NCBI RefSeq assembly: GCF_900177675.1
Contig: NZ_FXWM01000001.1
Coordinates: 5,155,001-5,219,000 of the forward strand
From: Bacillus sp. OV166
GTDB lineage: Bacteria; Bacillota; Bacilli; Bacillales; Cytobacillaceae
Length of the DNA stretch: 64,000 nt
Direction: 5' to 3'
A model generated the notes under the pieces. That model did not search any database. It was not told where the DNA came from and saw only the letters and a program-made list of their open reading frames with translations. Shown in pieces: positions 25,033-34,661 of the stretch (position 1 is its first letter; every line of letters begins with the position of its first letter). Made by a program: the position numbers and the translations under genes.

Positions 25033-25613
25033 TACATGAAACTCTGTAGAACAGACCATGCCTCGTCTTTTCCTAAACCAGTTTCCGATGAGAAAAGAAC
25101 CATTTGGTCATTTTTATCAAGGTCTAAGGTTTCTCTTACTATTTTTAAATGCTTTTGCCATTTCCCTTTAGGGATTTTATCTGCCTTGGTAGCAATGATG
25201 ACACAGGGAATTTCGTGATGCTTTAAGAAATCATACATCATGACATCATCCTTTGAGGGTGGATGTCTAAGATCAACGATTTGAACCGCCGCTTTTAATT
25301 GCTCCCGCGATGTAAAATACGTTTCAATCATTCTTCCCCATGCGGCCCGTTCAGTTTTTGAAACCTTTGCGTATCCATAACCAGGAACATCGACAAAATG
25401 CAGCATTTCGTTAATTAAATAGAAATTAAGCGTTTGTGTTTTTCCTGGCTTGGAGGATATTCTCGCCAAACCTTTTCGGTTCAGCATTTTATTGATAAAA
25501 GAAGACTTACCGACATTGGAACGACCTGCAAGCGCAAATTCAGGTAAATCTGTTTCCGGGTATTGTTCTGGCTTTACTGCACTGATGACAATCTCTGAGC
25601 TGACTACCTTCAT
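25032..25613 (-). CDS. engB: EngB/YsxC, ribosome-assembly GTPase
   Basis: EngB is an essential GTPase needed for late 50S subunit assembly. All G motifs are visible in 193 residues: G1 GRSNVGKSSF (near residue 30), G3 DVPGYGYAKVS, and G4 TKADK. Its ATG overlaps the lonA stop by 4 nt (ATGA), so it is translationally coupled to the protease gene, the arrangement known in B. subtilis. Confidence 0.97.
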   Translation of the reverse strand: MKVVSSEIVISAVKPEQYPETDLPEFALAGRSNVGKSSFINKMLNRKGLARISSKPGKTQTLNFYLINEMLHFVDVPGYGYAKVSKTERAAWGRMIETYFTSREQLKAAVQIVDLRHPPSKDDVMMYDFLKHHEIPCVIIATKADKIPKGKWQKHLKIVRETLDLDKNDQMVLFSSETGLGKDEAWSVLQSFM

Positions 25614-27937
25614 TTCACTTCACCTTCCAACAGGGCATGCTTCAAGACTTCGTCCACATGGGAAACGAGGACAAAATCCAGTTCATTCCTAACGCTTTCA
25701 GGAATATCATCAATATCTTTTTCATTATCCTTTGGAAGAATAATTTTTGTTAAGCCCGCTCGATGGGCACTAAGTGTTTTTTCTTTTAAGCCGCCAATTG
25801 GAAGAACTCTGCCTCTTAAAGTAATCTCTCCGGTCATTCCTACTTCTCGGCGAATGGCTCTGCCCGACAAGGCTGATACAAGTGCCGTTGCCATGGTAAT
25901 ACCGGCCGATGGTCCATCCTTAGGAACAGCACCTTCTGGAACGTGAATGTGGATATCATATTTTTCATGGAAATCCTCATCAATCCCTAGTTCCTTGGCT
26001 TTGGATCGGATATAGCTAAACGCCGCTTGTGCTGATTCCTTCATTACGTCGCCAAGCTTTCCGGTTAACACAAGTTTCCCTTTACCTGGTGCTAAGGAAA
26101 CTTCAATCTGAAGAGTGTCTCCACCCACCGTTGTATAGGCTAACCCAGTTGCCACTCCGACCTGATCTTCGGCCTCGGCCATCCCATAGTGGAATCTTGT
26201 TTTTCCTAAAAACTCTTCAATATTCTTTTCGGTAATGATCACACGCTTCTTTTCACCGGAAACAATGATTTTTGCCGTTTTCCGGCAAAGTGTTGCCATC
26301 TGACGCTCTAAACTTCGAACCCCTGCTTCACGTGTGTAGTAACGAACAACTTTTAGAATCGCATCATCGCGGACCTTAAGAATACCTTTGGAAAGACCAT
26401 TTTCTTTAATCTGCTTTGGAAGTAAATGATCCCGGCAAATATGGACTTTTTCAAGCTCCGTGTAGCCCGCAATCGTGATAATTTCCATTCGGTCCAAAAG
26501 CGGACCAGGAATCGTTGATAGGTTATTGGCAGTCGCAATAAACATAACCTTGGAAAGATCATAGGTTTCTTCTATATAATGGTCGCTAAAGTTACTATTT
26601 TGTTCAGGATCGAGTACTTCAAGCATGGCGCTTGATGGATCGCCACGGAAATCACTTGACATTTTATCGATTTCATCGAGTAAAAAGACCGGGTTAATTG
26701 TACCCGCTTTTTTCATTCCTTGGATGATTCGCCCTGGCATTGCCCCAACATAGGTTCTGCGATGTCCACGAACTTCTGATTCATCGCGCACGCCGCCAAG
26801 TGAAACGCGGACAAAATTTCGATTGAGCGATGTCGCAATCGAACGTGCAAGGCTTGTTTTCCCAACCCCAGGAGGTCCTGCAAGACAAAGGATTGGCCCT
26901 TTTAACGAATTCGTCAGCTTCTGAACAGCTAAATATTCGAGGACGCGTTCCTTCACTTTTTCAAGTCCGTAATGGTCCTGATTTAAAATCTTTTCAGCCC
27001 GGAGAATATCAATGTCATCCTCTGTTTTATTCGACCATGGGATGGAAATAAGCCAGTCGATATAGTTGCGAATAACGGCACTTTCTGCTGAACTGGCCGG
27101 CACCTTTTCATAACGTTCAAGTTCCTTTTGTGCGGCTTTAAGGACATGTTCGGGCATACCTGCTTGCTCCACTTTTTTGGTCAGTTCGGCAATTTCGCCA
27201 GTTTTGCCTTCCTTATCGCCTAATTCCTTTTGGATCGCCTTCATTTGCTCACGCAAATAATACTCCTTTTGCGTCCTTTCCATGGAACGCTTGACACGCT
27301 GACCAATCTTTTTTTCTAAATTCAGGACTTCTTTTTCGTTATGAATGGTGTCAATTACTTTGTTTACTCGTTCTTTAATATCTGTCGTTTCAAGGATTTC
27401 TTGCTTTTCCTTCAGCTTGATTGGTAAATGGGAGGAGATGATATCCGCCATTCTGCCAGGTTCTTCAATATCTGCAACGGAAGCATAAGTTTCTGCAGAG
27501 ATTTTTTTCGATAATTTTATGTATTGCTCGAAATAATCAAGCATCGTTCTCATTAAGGCTTGGTCTTCGACATCTTTCGTATCCGAGTCTTCGTGGGTAA
27601 TAATCGTTACAGCATAGTGGTCTTCTTCATCATGAAATGAAACGATTTCCCCGCGATTTAATCCTTCAACCAATACTCTTATCGTACCGTTTGGCAGTTT
27701 AAGCATTTGTTTAACTTTCGTTAACGTTCCAATCGTGTATAAATCCTCCTCAGAAGGGTCATCAATCGAAACTTCCTTTTGAGTGGTTAAGAATATTAAA
27801 TGGTCATCTACCATTGCTTTTTCAAGTGCTTGTACTGATCGTTCACGTCCTACATCTAAATGAAGGACCATAGTCGGATAGACGAGCAATCCTCGAAGCG
27901 GCAGGAGGGGGACGATCAATTCGTTCCTTTTCGTCAA
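25610..27937 (-). CDS. lonA: LonA, ATP-dependent Lon protease
   Basis: LonA degrades misfolded and regulatory proteins in the cytoplasm. The order is an N-terminal LAN substrate domain, a coiled coil, the AAA+ module (Walker A GPPGVGKTSLARSIA, Walker B FLLDEIDKM) and the Ser-Lys protease (Ser in KDGPSAGITMA, Lys in GLKEKTLSAHRAG). I choose the TTG at 27937 because GTGGAGG lies 9 nt upstream and the product then has 775 residues starting just before the conserved IVPLLPLRGLLVYP. A promoter is visible at 27999-28027. Confidence 0.96.
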   Translation of the reverse strand: MTKRNELIVPLLPLRGLLVYPTMVLHLDVGRERSVQALEKAMVDDHLIFLTTQKEVSIDDPSEEDLYTIGTLTKVKQMLKLPNGTIRVLVEGLNRGEIVSFHDEEDHYAVTIITHEDSDTKDVEDQALMRTMLDYFEQYIKLSKKISAETYASVADIEEPGRMADIISSHLPIKLKEKQEILETTDIKERVNKVIDTIHNEKEVLNLEKKIGQRVKRSMERTQKEYYLREQMKAIQKELGDKEGKTGEIAELTKKVEQAGMPEHVLKAAQKELERYEKVPASSAESAVIRNYIDWLISIPWSNKTEDDIDILRAEKILNQDHYGLEKVKERVLEYLAVQKLTNSLKGPILCLAGPPGVGKTSLARSIATSLNRNFVRVSLGGVRDESEVRGHRRTYVGAMPGRIIQGMKKAGTINPVFLLDEIDKMSSDFRGDPSSAMLEVLDPEQNSNFSDHYIEETYDLSKVMFIATANNLSTIPGPLLDRMEIITIAGYTELEKVHICRDHLLPKQIKENGLSKGILKVRDDAILKVVRYYTREAGVRSLERQMATLCRKTAKIIVSGEKKRVIITEKNIEEFLGKTRFHYGMAEAEDQVGVATGLAYTTVGGDTLQIEVSLAPGKGKLVLTGKLGDVMKESAQAAFSYIRSKAKELGIDEDFHEKYDIHIHVPEGAVPKDGPSAGITMATALVSALSGRAIRREVGMTGEITLRGRVLPIGGLKEKTLSAHRAGLTKIILPKDNEKDIDDIPESVRNELDFVLVSHVDEVLKHALLEGEVK

Positions 27938-27998
27938 AATACTGCACCTCCACATGCAAATCATTTTTTTACTGTAAAATCAGAATGGTCTTTGTACA

Positions 27999-28027
27999 AT
28001 TCTATCCTATTTATTTTTAAGTGTCTA
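27999..28027 (-). promoter_or_regulatory. Sigma-A-type promoter for lonA
   Basis: On the minus strand, TAGACA (28022-28027) and TAGAAT (27999-28004) are 17 nt apart, about 60 nt before the start codon. Confidence 0.55.
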
Positions 28028-28140
28028 TTTTTAGAGAAGGTGTATGAAACCTCATTTTCAGCATGACTTTATTTTCCCCAAACATAAAGAATTCTTTCTC
28101 TGTTCCTGTTAGAATTCTCACATGAAATAATATGCAATAA

Positions 28141-28180
28141 AAAACTTCGGTTTGCCTATTGAACCACAAACCGAAGTTTT
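28141..28180 (-). terminator. Terminator after lonB
   Basis: AAAACTTCGGTTTG pairs with CAAACCGAAGTTTT (14 bp) across a 12-nt loop, with U-rich ends. Confidence 0.85.
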
Positions 28181-28183
28181 TCG

Positions 28184-29851
28184 TTAGATACTTTCTTTTT
28201 TTGATAGTTCAATCGATGCAGGGATTGCATCCATTTTCTGATAGTCATTTACTAGGGCAATCTCAAATACTTCGTGTAGATGGGTAACGGGAATAATATT
28301 GATCCCGTCAATTTCTTTAAGGATTGTCTGCATGTTTTCTTCTGGGATGATCACCGTTTTTACTCCTGCTTTTTTCGCAGCCTTCACCTTTGGATAGACA
28401 CCGCCAATCGGCTTTACATTTCCATGAATGCTTATTTCTCCTGTCATTGCCACGGTGTTATCGATTGGAATTTTATAAATAGCGGAATAAATCCCCGTCG
28501 CCATTGCGATTCCGGCGGATGGTCCATCAATGGGAACACCACCTGGGAAATTCACATGGATATCATAGTCATTTGCTGGTACACCCATTGATCGTAAAAC
28601 AGTAATAACGTTTTCAATCGAACCGCGAGCCATACTCTTCCGACGAATCGATTTCCCTTGTCCGCCAATACTTTCTTCATCTACGATTCCAGTAATATTG
28701 ATCGATCCTTTATCTTTTGCTGGGATCACAGTCACTTCTATTTCTAGTAATGCACCTGAATTCGGACCATAGACTGCCAGTCCATTGATAAGTCCGACAT
28801 GAGAAATATCATTAATCCTTCTTTCCATTCTTGGTGACATTTGACTAGCATGAATGACCCACTCAATATCTTCATCCTTGATAAAATTACGGTCTTCCGT
28901 AATCGCTAATCCTGCCGCGATTTGAATCAAATTCACCGTTTCACGGCCATTTCTTGCATAGTTTGCGATGGTATTCACACCAAGTTCGCTTATTTGAAGG
29001 TTAACTTTTTTCGCGGCATTATTGGCAATTTCCACAATTTCTTCCTGATTTAAGTCCCTAAAGAATACCTCCATACAGCGCGATCGAATCGCAGGCGGGA
29101 TTTCACTCGGCGTTCTTGTTGTCGCGCCGATTAAACGAAAATCAGCTGGAAGTCCATTTTTAAAAATATCATGGATATGCGTTGGGATTTGGTTATTTTC
29201 TTCGTGGTAATACGCACTTTCCAGGAAGACCTTGCGATCCTCTAATACTTTTAACAGCTTATTCATTTGAATCGGATGTAATTCTCCGATTTCATCGATA
29301 AACAAGACACCGCCATGGGCGTTGGTAACTGCCCCTTGCTTCGGCTGTGGAATTCCTGCTTGTCCCATGGCTCCAGCACCTTGATAGATTGGGTCATGAA
29401 CGGAACCAATTAAGGGGTCGGCTATACCTCTTTCATCAAATCGTGCCGTTGTTGCGTCTAGTTCGATAAACACAGATTCAGGTTTAAATGGTGATTTACG
29501 ATTTTTTTTCGCTTCTTCTAATACGAGGCGTGCAGCTGCTGTTTTTCCAATTCCTGGCGGTCCATAAATGATCACATGCTGCGGGTTTGGTCCACATAGT
29601 GCTGCTTTTAATGATTTGATTCCATCTTCTTGGCCGACAATGTCTTGAAAGCTTGTAGGCCGAACTTTTTCAGCTAATGGTTCTGTAAGTGAAATGGATC
29701 TCATTTTGCGAAGCTGCTCCATTTCCTTCCGGGATTCCCGATCAATGGATACTTTTTGTGTCCGCTGATTCCTCAGCAAATTCCAAAAATACAGCCCAAT
29801 GATGATTCCGAAAAATAGCTGTATAAATAAGGCAATCCCCGTCCAACTCAT
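28184..29851 (-). CDS. lonB: LonB, forespore Lon-like protease
   Basis: LonB is the membrane-anchored Lon-type protease made in the forespore under sigma-F in B. subtilis. The 555-residue protein has an N-terminal span (TGIALFIQLFFGIIIGLYFW), an AAA+ module (GPPGIGKTAAARLVL; GVLFIDEIGEL) with no LAN domain, and a Lon protease domain with Ser in DGPSAGIAMATG and Lys in YPKVKAAKKAG. A good AGGAGGG site precedes the ATG. It sits between clpX and lonA, as in B. subtilis, but is bounded by its own terminator and so is probably expressed separately. Confidence 0.95.
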   Translation of the reverse strand: MSWTGIALFIQLFFGIIIGLYFWNLLRNQRTQKVSIDRESRKEMEQLRKMRSISLTEPLAEKVRPTSFQDIVGQEDGIKSLKAALCGPNPQHVIIYGPPGIGKTAAARLVLEEAKKNRKSPFKPESVFIELDATTARFDERGIADPLIGSVHDPIYQGAGAMGQAGIPQPKQGAVTNAHGGVLFIDEIGELHPIQMNKLLKVLEDRKVFLESAYYHEENNQIPTHIHDIFKNGLPADFRLIGATTRTPSEIPPAIRSRCMEVFFRDLNQEEIVEIANNAAKKVNLQISELGVNTIANYARNGRETVNLIQIAAGLAITEDRNFIKDEDIEWVIHASQMSPRMERRINDISHVGLINGLAVYGPNSGALLEIEVTVIPAKDKGSINITGIVDEESIGGQGKSIRRKSMARGSIENVITVLRSMGVPANDYDIHVNFPGGVPIDGPSAGIAMATGIYSAIYKIPIDNTVAMTGEISIHGNVKPIGGVYPKVKAAKKAGVKTVIIPEENMQTILKEIDGINIIPVTHLHEVFEIALVNDYQKMDAIPASIELSKKESI

Positions 29852-29965
29852 ACATTTCCCTCCTGCATTTCAACTTATTACTAAATATATATTAATAAGT
29901 ATTTCCTGCAGGCGGGTGGAATAAACCACAAATTGTAAGAAACTGTTCGGAGAGACGATATAACT

Positions 29966-29996
29966 AGAAAAGACCCGGCCTAAGCCGAGTCTTCGA
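29966..29996 (-). terminator. Terminator after clpX
   Basis: On the minus strand, AAGACTCGGC pairs imperfectly with GCCGGGTCTT, followed by TTTC. Confidence 0.65.
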
Positions 29997-30001
29997 TAAT
30001 T

Positions 30002-31261
30002 TTATGCAGATTTTTCTTCAGCAACAACAGTTCCATCTTCCAAAAGAAGTTTTGGAACACTATTGTTAATGACCGTTTCTTTAGTAATGACACACTTTGT
30101 AATGTCATCACGTGAAGGAAGGTCAAACATAACATCGAGCATAATTCCTTCAATAATCGAACGTAAACCACGGGCGCCGGTTTTGCGTTCAATTGCCTTT
30201 TTGGCAATTTCAGTCAATGCGCCTTCTTCAAATTGAAGTTCAACCTCGTCGATTTCAAGCATTTTTTGATATTGTTTAACAAGCGCATTTTTTGGCTTAG
30301 TTAAAATTTCAATTAATGCTGCTTCGTCTAATTGCTCAAGACTTGCGATTACAGGAAGACGCCCAATAAATTCAGGAATTAATCCAAAACGTAATAAGTC
30401 TTCAGGTAATACTTTTGAAAGAAGTTCTTTCTGTCCCACTTCCTGCTGCTTAATATCTGAACCAAAACCAATTACTTTTTGGCCTAAACGACGCTTAATA
30501 ATCGGTTCAATCCCGTCAAATGCTCCGCCGCAGATAAATAGAATATTCGTTGTATCGATTTGGATAAATTCTTGATGCGGGTGTTTTCTTCCCCCTTGTG
30601 GTGGAACACTTGCAACCGTACCTTCAAGAATTTTTAATAATGCTTGTTGAACACCTTCACCAGAAACATCCCTTGTAATCGAAGGATTTTCGGATTTACG
30701 TGCGATCTTATCAATTTCATCAATATAAATAATTCCTTTTTCTGCTTTTTCAACATCATAATCAGCAGATTGAATTAATTTTAATAAAATGTTTTCAACA
30801 TCTTCCCCAACATATCCAGCTTCGGTAAGGGAAGTTGCATCCGCAATCGCAAAAGGTACATTCAGAATACGTGCCAGTGTTTGGGCTAGTAAAGTTTTAC
30901 CGCTTCCTGTTGGTCCAATCATACAAATATTACTCTTTGCAAGCTCAACATCATCTATTTTGCTATTAGAATTGATGCGCTTATAGTGATTGTAAACTGC
31001 AACAGAAAGAGACTTCTTTGCTTGATCTTGACCAATAACATATTCATCAAGAATTTCACAAATTTCTTTTGGCTTTGGTACATCTTTAAATTCTACTTCT
31101 TCTTCTGTTCCAAGTTCTTCCTCAACGATTTCGGTGCAAAGTTCAATACATTCGTCACATATGTAAACTCCTGGCCCGGCAACCAGTTTACGAACTTGGT
31201 CCTGCGTTTTACCACAGAAGGAACACTTTAATTGTCCTTTTTCATCATTAAATTTAAACAA
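30002..31261 (-). CDS. clpX: ClpX, ATPase subunit of the ClpXP protease
   Basis: ClpX unfolds substrates and feeds them to ClpP. The zinc-binding domain (C-x2-C...C-x2-C, CSFCGK to CDEC, within about residues 12-40), Walker A GPTGSGKTLLAQ, Walker B IIYIDEIDKI and the sensor arginines are all present. The frame is open to a GTG at 31270, but AAGGGG touches that codon. It lies 8 nt before the TTG at 31261, which gives the family N-terminus (MFKFNDEKGQL) and 419 residues. It lies downstream of tig but has a 397-nt leader spacer with a terminator, so it is probably a separate transcript. Confidence 0.96.
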   Translation of the reverse strand: MFKFNDEKGQLKCSFCGKTQDQVRKLVAGPGVYICDECIELCTEIVEEELGTEEEVEFKDVPKPKEICEILDEYVIGQDQAKKSLSVAVYNHYKRINSNSKIDDVELAKSNICMIGPTGSGKTLLAQTLARILNVPFAIADATSLTEAGYVGEDVENILLKLIQSADYDVEKAEKGIIYIDEIDKIARKSENPSITRDVSGEGVQQALLKILEGTVASVPPQGGRKHPHQEFIQIDTTNILFICGGAFDGIEPIIKRRLGQKVIGFGSDIKQQEVGQKELLSKVLPEDLLRFGLIPEFIGRLPVIASLEQLDEAALIEILTKPKNALVKQYQKMLEIDEVELQFEEGALTEIAKKAIERKTGARGLRSIIEGIMLDVMFDLPSRDDITKCVITKETVINNSVPKLLLEDGTVVAEEKSA

Positions 31262-31658
31262 TCCTTTCACCCCTTAAAACGTGTTAAAATCCTAGTGGTT
31301 CTTGCGAATCACACAACCAAAATTCGAGTCTTTTTCTAATAATTGAATAGTATGTATGAAGCATTGTAACACATAAAGCCAATGGACTGGAAATAAAAAG
31401 CTTAGGGTAAATATGTTTTTCAGAACTCTCATTTTGTAAAGTGTGATTCATTTTAAAAACTTATGTACTCATTAATCTTAACCAATATGAGGAAAATAAA
31501 TCTCAAACCTGTCTGGAAATTATTTATTGTTTATTCGCTATGTCTAACTTGTTTTCCTGCCCATTGTTAAAAATGTTCCCACTTCTTATTATAATATGTA
31601 ATTGAAAAATGTATAAAACAAGGCACGATTCAAATCGTGCCTTGCAATATTTTAAACA
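31262..31658. other. Intergenic spacer between tig and clpX, no gene
   Basis: AT-rich and without a plausible coding frame or ribosome site. It contains the tig terminator at its right end. A TACAAT hexamer at about 31361-31366 (minus) could be part of the clpX promoter, but no matching -35 element is convincing. Confidence 0.6.
31611..31644 (-). terminator. Terminator after tig
   Basis: On the minus strand, CAAGGCACGAT pairs with ATCGTGCCTTG across TTGA, followed by TTTTAT. Confidence 0.85.
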
Positions 31659-32936
31659 TTACTTCTTGTTTTCAACAATAAAGTCAACTGCTTTTTTAAG
31701 TTTAAGGTCTGATTTGATACCTTCAAGTCCGCCTAATGCTTGTTTAATGCTATCAACGGTCATGTTGTACATTCCAGCCATATTCTCAAGTTCTGCATCA
31801 ACTTCTTCGTCAGTTACTTCAAGGTTTTCAGCCTTAGCAATCGCTTCTAATGTTAAGTTCGTACGAACGCGAATTACAGCTTCTTCTTTCATTTGCTCAC
31901 GTAAAGCATTTTCGTCTTGACCTGAGAATTGGAAGTAAAGTTCAAGGTTCATACCTTGCATTTGTAAGCGTTGTTCGAATTCTTGAAGCATACGATTTAC
32001 TTCGCTGTTGACCATTACATCTGGAATTTCCACTTCTGCATTTGCAGCAGCTTTTTCAACAACTGTATCACGTAAATGATGCTCAGCTTCGTGCTTTTTG
32101 CTGTTTTCTAAACGAGTTTTGATTTTCTCTTTAAGTGCGTCTAATGTTTCAACTTCATCATCCACATCTTTAGCAAACTCGTCATCTAATGCAGGAAGTT
32201 CTTTACCTTTAATCTCATGAATCGTTACTTTGAATACTGCAGGTTTACCAGCAAGCTCAGCTGCATGATATTCTTCAGGGAATGTTACTTCCACGTCTTT
32301 AGATTCGCCAGTAGCTAAACCTACTAATTGCTCTTCAAAGCCAGGGATGAAAGATCCTGAACCAATTTCAAGTGAATGGTTTTCAGCTTTTCCACCTTCG
32401 AACGCTTCGCCATCAACGAATCCTTCGAAATCTAGAACTACAGTATCACCATTTTCAATTGTGCCTTCTTCTTTAACTACAAGCTCAGCTTGACGCTCTT
32501 GAAGAGTTTTTAGTTCGTTAGCAACGTCTTCGTCAGTAACGTTTGTATCGAGTGCTTCTACTTCTAAGCCTTTGTATTCGCCTAATGTTACTTCAGGCTT
32601 TACTTGAACAGTAGCTTTGAAGATAAGTTCTTTGCCTTTTTCCATTTGCTCGATGTCGATATCTGGACGGTCGATTGGCTCGATGCCTGTTTCGTCAATT
32701 GCACTTCCGTATGCTTCTGGAAGAAGAATATCTAATGCATCTTGATAAAGTGATTCTACACCAAAACGCTTTTCAAACATTTGACGAGGCATTTTTCCTT
32801 TACGGAAGCCTGGAACATTTACTTGCTTAACAACTTTGTTAAAAGCCGCAGTTAGTCCTTCATTTACTTTTTCCGCACTTACTTCAACCGTAAGAACGCC
32901 ACGGTTACCTTCTAATTTTTCCCATTTTGTTGACAT
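31659..32936 (-). CDS. tig: Trigger factor, ribosome-associated chaperone
   Basis: Trigger factor binds the ribosome exit tunnel and helps nascent proteins fold. The 425-residue acidic protein has the ribosome-docking signature GFRKGKMPRQMFEKRFG (about residues 40-56), a central FKBP-type prolyl isomerase domain (VVLDFEGFVDGEAFEGGKAE to GFEEQLVG) and the C-terminal helical chaperone arms. The ATG at 32936 is preferred over one six codons earlier because GGAGGG sits 8 nt before it and the family begins MSTKWEKLEG. Confidence 0.97.
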   Translation of the reverse strand: MSTKWEKLEGNRGVLTVEVSAEKVNEGLTAAFNKVVKQVNVPGFRKGKMPRQMFEKRFGVESLYQDALDILLPEAYGSAIDETGIEPIDRPDIDIEQMEKGKELIFKATVQVKPEVTLGEYKGLEVEALDTNVTDEDVANELKTLQERQAELVVKEEGTIENGDTVVLDFEGFVDGEAFEGGKAENHSLEIGSGSFIPGFEEQLVGLATGESKDVEVTFPEEYHAAELAGKPAVFKVTIHEIKGKELPALDDEFAKDVDDEVETLDALKEKIKTRLENSKKHEAEHHLRDTVVEKAAANAEVEIPDVMVNSEVNRMLQEFEQRLQMQGMNLELYFQFSGQDENALREQMKEEAVIRVRTNLTLEAIAKAENLEVTDEEVDAELENMAGMYNMTVDSIKQALGGLEGIKSDLKLKKAVDFIVENKK

Positions 32937-33094
32937 ACATTTTCCCTCCAACAATCTATTCTCATATCATTCGTAACGAATTTGAGTTTGGAAATAACTT
33001 GTCCATCAAGCTATTATCCTTCTTTTAAATGTGTTTTTTACACAATGCAACCACTACATTATAACATAGGTTTGTTTTCTTTCAACAGCGAAGC

Positions 33095-34144
33095 CTATAT
33101 ATTAGGATAAGAAATTTTCTCAATTACCTCAATCATCGCGATAGCTTCTTCTATTTCCTCCACTTGAACTTCATATTCTCCGGACAAGTAATGTAGCTCT
33201 GTGTCCATGCCAAGGTAATATTCGGCCAAGTGGTGAAAAGCTGCAGCCCAAGCAGCAGTGCTTTTCGGCTGCAATTCGAGAGGATAGCTTATAAAAAAAT
33301 TTCGCTCTGCCATTCTGAAGCTGTTTTCAAAAAGAACGGGATTTTCACTTTCCAATCGAGCCTCTAATAAGGCCTTTACCTCTTTCAATCTTGGTTCTTC
33401 CCTAACTTCTGGAAGATGTGTTGGAATAACTTTTTTCTCCATCTCAAATTTCACGACAGATAATTCTCTATCAATTTCCTGTTCTTTTAAAAGAGATAAC
33501 AGGATTGTTTTAAGGAATGGATGACCTGCTTCTGCTGCTAAATATTCGGCAATCTCAGGGAGGTAGGGGCGAATGTTTTTCTCAGCTAAGCTCGAAACGA
33601 GGAGCATTTGTTCGTTTAGATTATCAATCGAAAAAAGGTTTAGTTCATAAACGTTTGTTTTCTCAGGGGTGATGTCATATGTATTTGATTCTGTGTCTGG
33701 ATCTGGGTCTGGTTGACGGTTTTCTGCCATTCTCCGGCTGAATTGCAGGATGGTTAAAAAGTGGTCATATTTTTCAGGCGGAATCTCTTTTTCTTCTAAT
33801 AAGACTTCAATTGTTGCTACAATTTCCTGGTATTCATGAAGCTGGATCAGGACCGTCAAATAGAGATCGACCATTTGCAAATAGTCCCCAATTCCTTTAT
33901 GAAGCATTTCTTTGGCAAGTGCTTTTGCTTTTTGAAAAGAAGATGCTTCAAAATAAGCCAGAACCAAACCAATCAAGATTTCGTCATTGTCAGGATCATG
34001 TTCTCTGGCTTCTTCCAAAAGGTTTATCGCTTCGTTGAATTTTTTCTTTTCAAGGTTTTCCAGACCTTTGTCAGTTAATCTTTTTTCAAGTCCGGGAAAA
34101 AAGATCACATTATCTATTCTTTTCACAGGTTCCCGTTTTTTCAT
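33095..34144 (-). CDS. ysoA: TPR-repeat protein, YsoA-like
   Basis: The 349-residue protein has helix pairs typical of tetratricopeptide repeats in its first third (LENLEKKKFNEAINLLEEAR, then DPDNDEILIGLVLAYFE), followed by a charged helical region without known catalytic motifs. TPR proteins act as binding scaffolds; the partner is unknown. The start is the ATG at 34144 with AAGGACGG upstream; the frame is open 18 codons further. The position next to tig corresponds to ysoA in B. subtilis. Confidence 0.82.
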   Translation of the reverse strand: MKKREPVKRIDNVIFFPGLEKRLTDKGLENLEKKKFNEAINLLEEAREHDPDNDEILIGLVLAYFEASSFQKAKALAKEMLHKGIGDYLQMVDLYLTVLIQLHEYQEIVATIEVLLEEKEIPPEKYDHFLTILQFSRRMAENRQPDPDPDTESNTYDITPEKTNVYELNLFSIDNLNEQMLLVSSLAEKNIRPYLPEIAEYLAAEAGHPFLKTILLSLLKEQEIDRELSVVKFEMEKKVIPTHLPEVREEPRLKEVKALLEARLESENPVLFENSFRMAERNFFISYPLELQPKSTAAWAAAFHHLAEYYLGMDTELHYLSGEYEVQVEEIEEAIAMIEVIEKISYPNI

Positions 34145-34251
34145 AAAATCCGTCCTTATGATAGTCTTGGAAAATAGTTTAGCATAAATAGAGGGCAAAA
34201 AAAACTCACCAGCAATGGTGACTGATTTCTATTCGTTGAATTTGAATATAC

Positions 34252-34390
34252 GTGACCTTAAACTTGGTCTCATCACCCTTACGGTTACATAGAGCCCCTT
34301 TATGTGACCGGAATCTAAGTCCCATCACCTTTACGGTCACATAGAGCTCCTTTAAGTGACCGTAAACATAGCTGCAACACTTTACGGTCA
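34252..34390. repeat. Alternating GTGACC / GGTCAC repeat array
   Basis: Half-sites occur at 34252 (GTGACC), 34283 (GGTTAC), 34304 (GTGACC), 34335 (GGTCAC), 34356 (GTGACC) and 34385 (GGTCAT). Start-to-start steps are 31, 21, 31, 21 and 29 nt. The core unit is ttacggtcacatagagctcc followed by tttaagtgaccg. Between ysoA and tRNA-Arg (34145-34477) this array and the tRNA terminator are the only structures I see. Confidence 0.8.
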
Positions 34391-34428
34391 TATAGAACTA
34401 TAAATTTTGTTTTAACAACTAATAAACA

Positions 34429-34462
34429 GAAAAAAACTCACTTATAAAAGTGAGTTTTTTTC
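34429..34462 (-). terminator. Terminator downstream of tRNA-Arg
   Basis: AACTCACTT pairs with AAGTGAGTT around ATAA, with A and T tracts on both sides. It lies 16 nt past the tRNA 3' end. Confidence 0.85.
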
Positions 34463-34477
34463 TACTATGTAGTATAG

Positions 34478-34551
<74 letters not shown>

Positions 34552-34661
34552 ATATAAGTTGTTTAAGACAAGATTTATTATATTACCGTAATAACAAAAA
34601 GTCAACAGACTTTCTATTATTTTTTTAAAAAAATAAAAGGGAGAGGAAATCTCCCTCTCAT

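Noticed and set aside
34252..34390. Possible CRISPR array
   Set aside because: Repeats are six-base half-sites in alternating orientation with 15-25-nt gaps; no 25-40-nt identical repeats, no spacers of even length and no cas genes.
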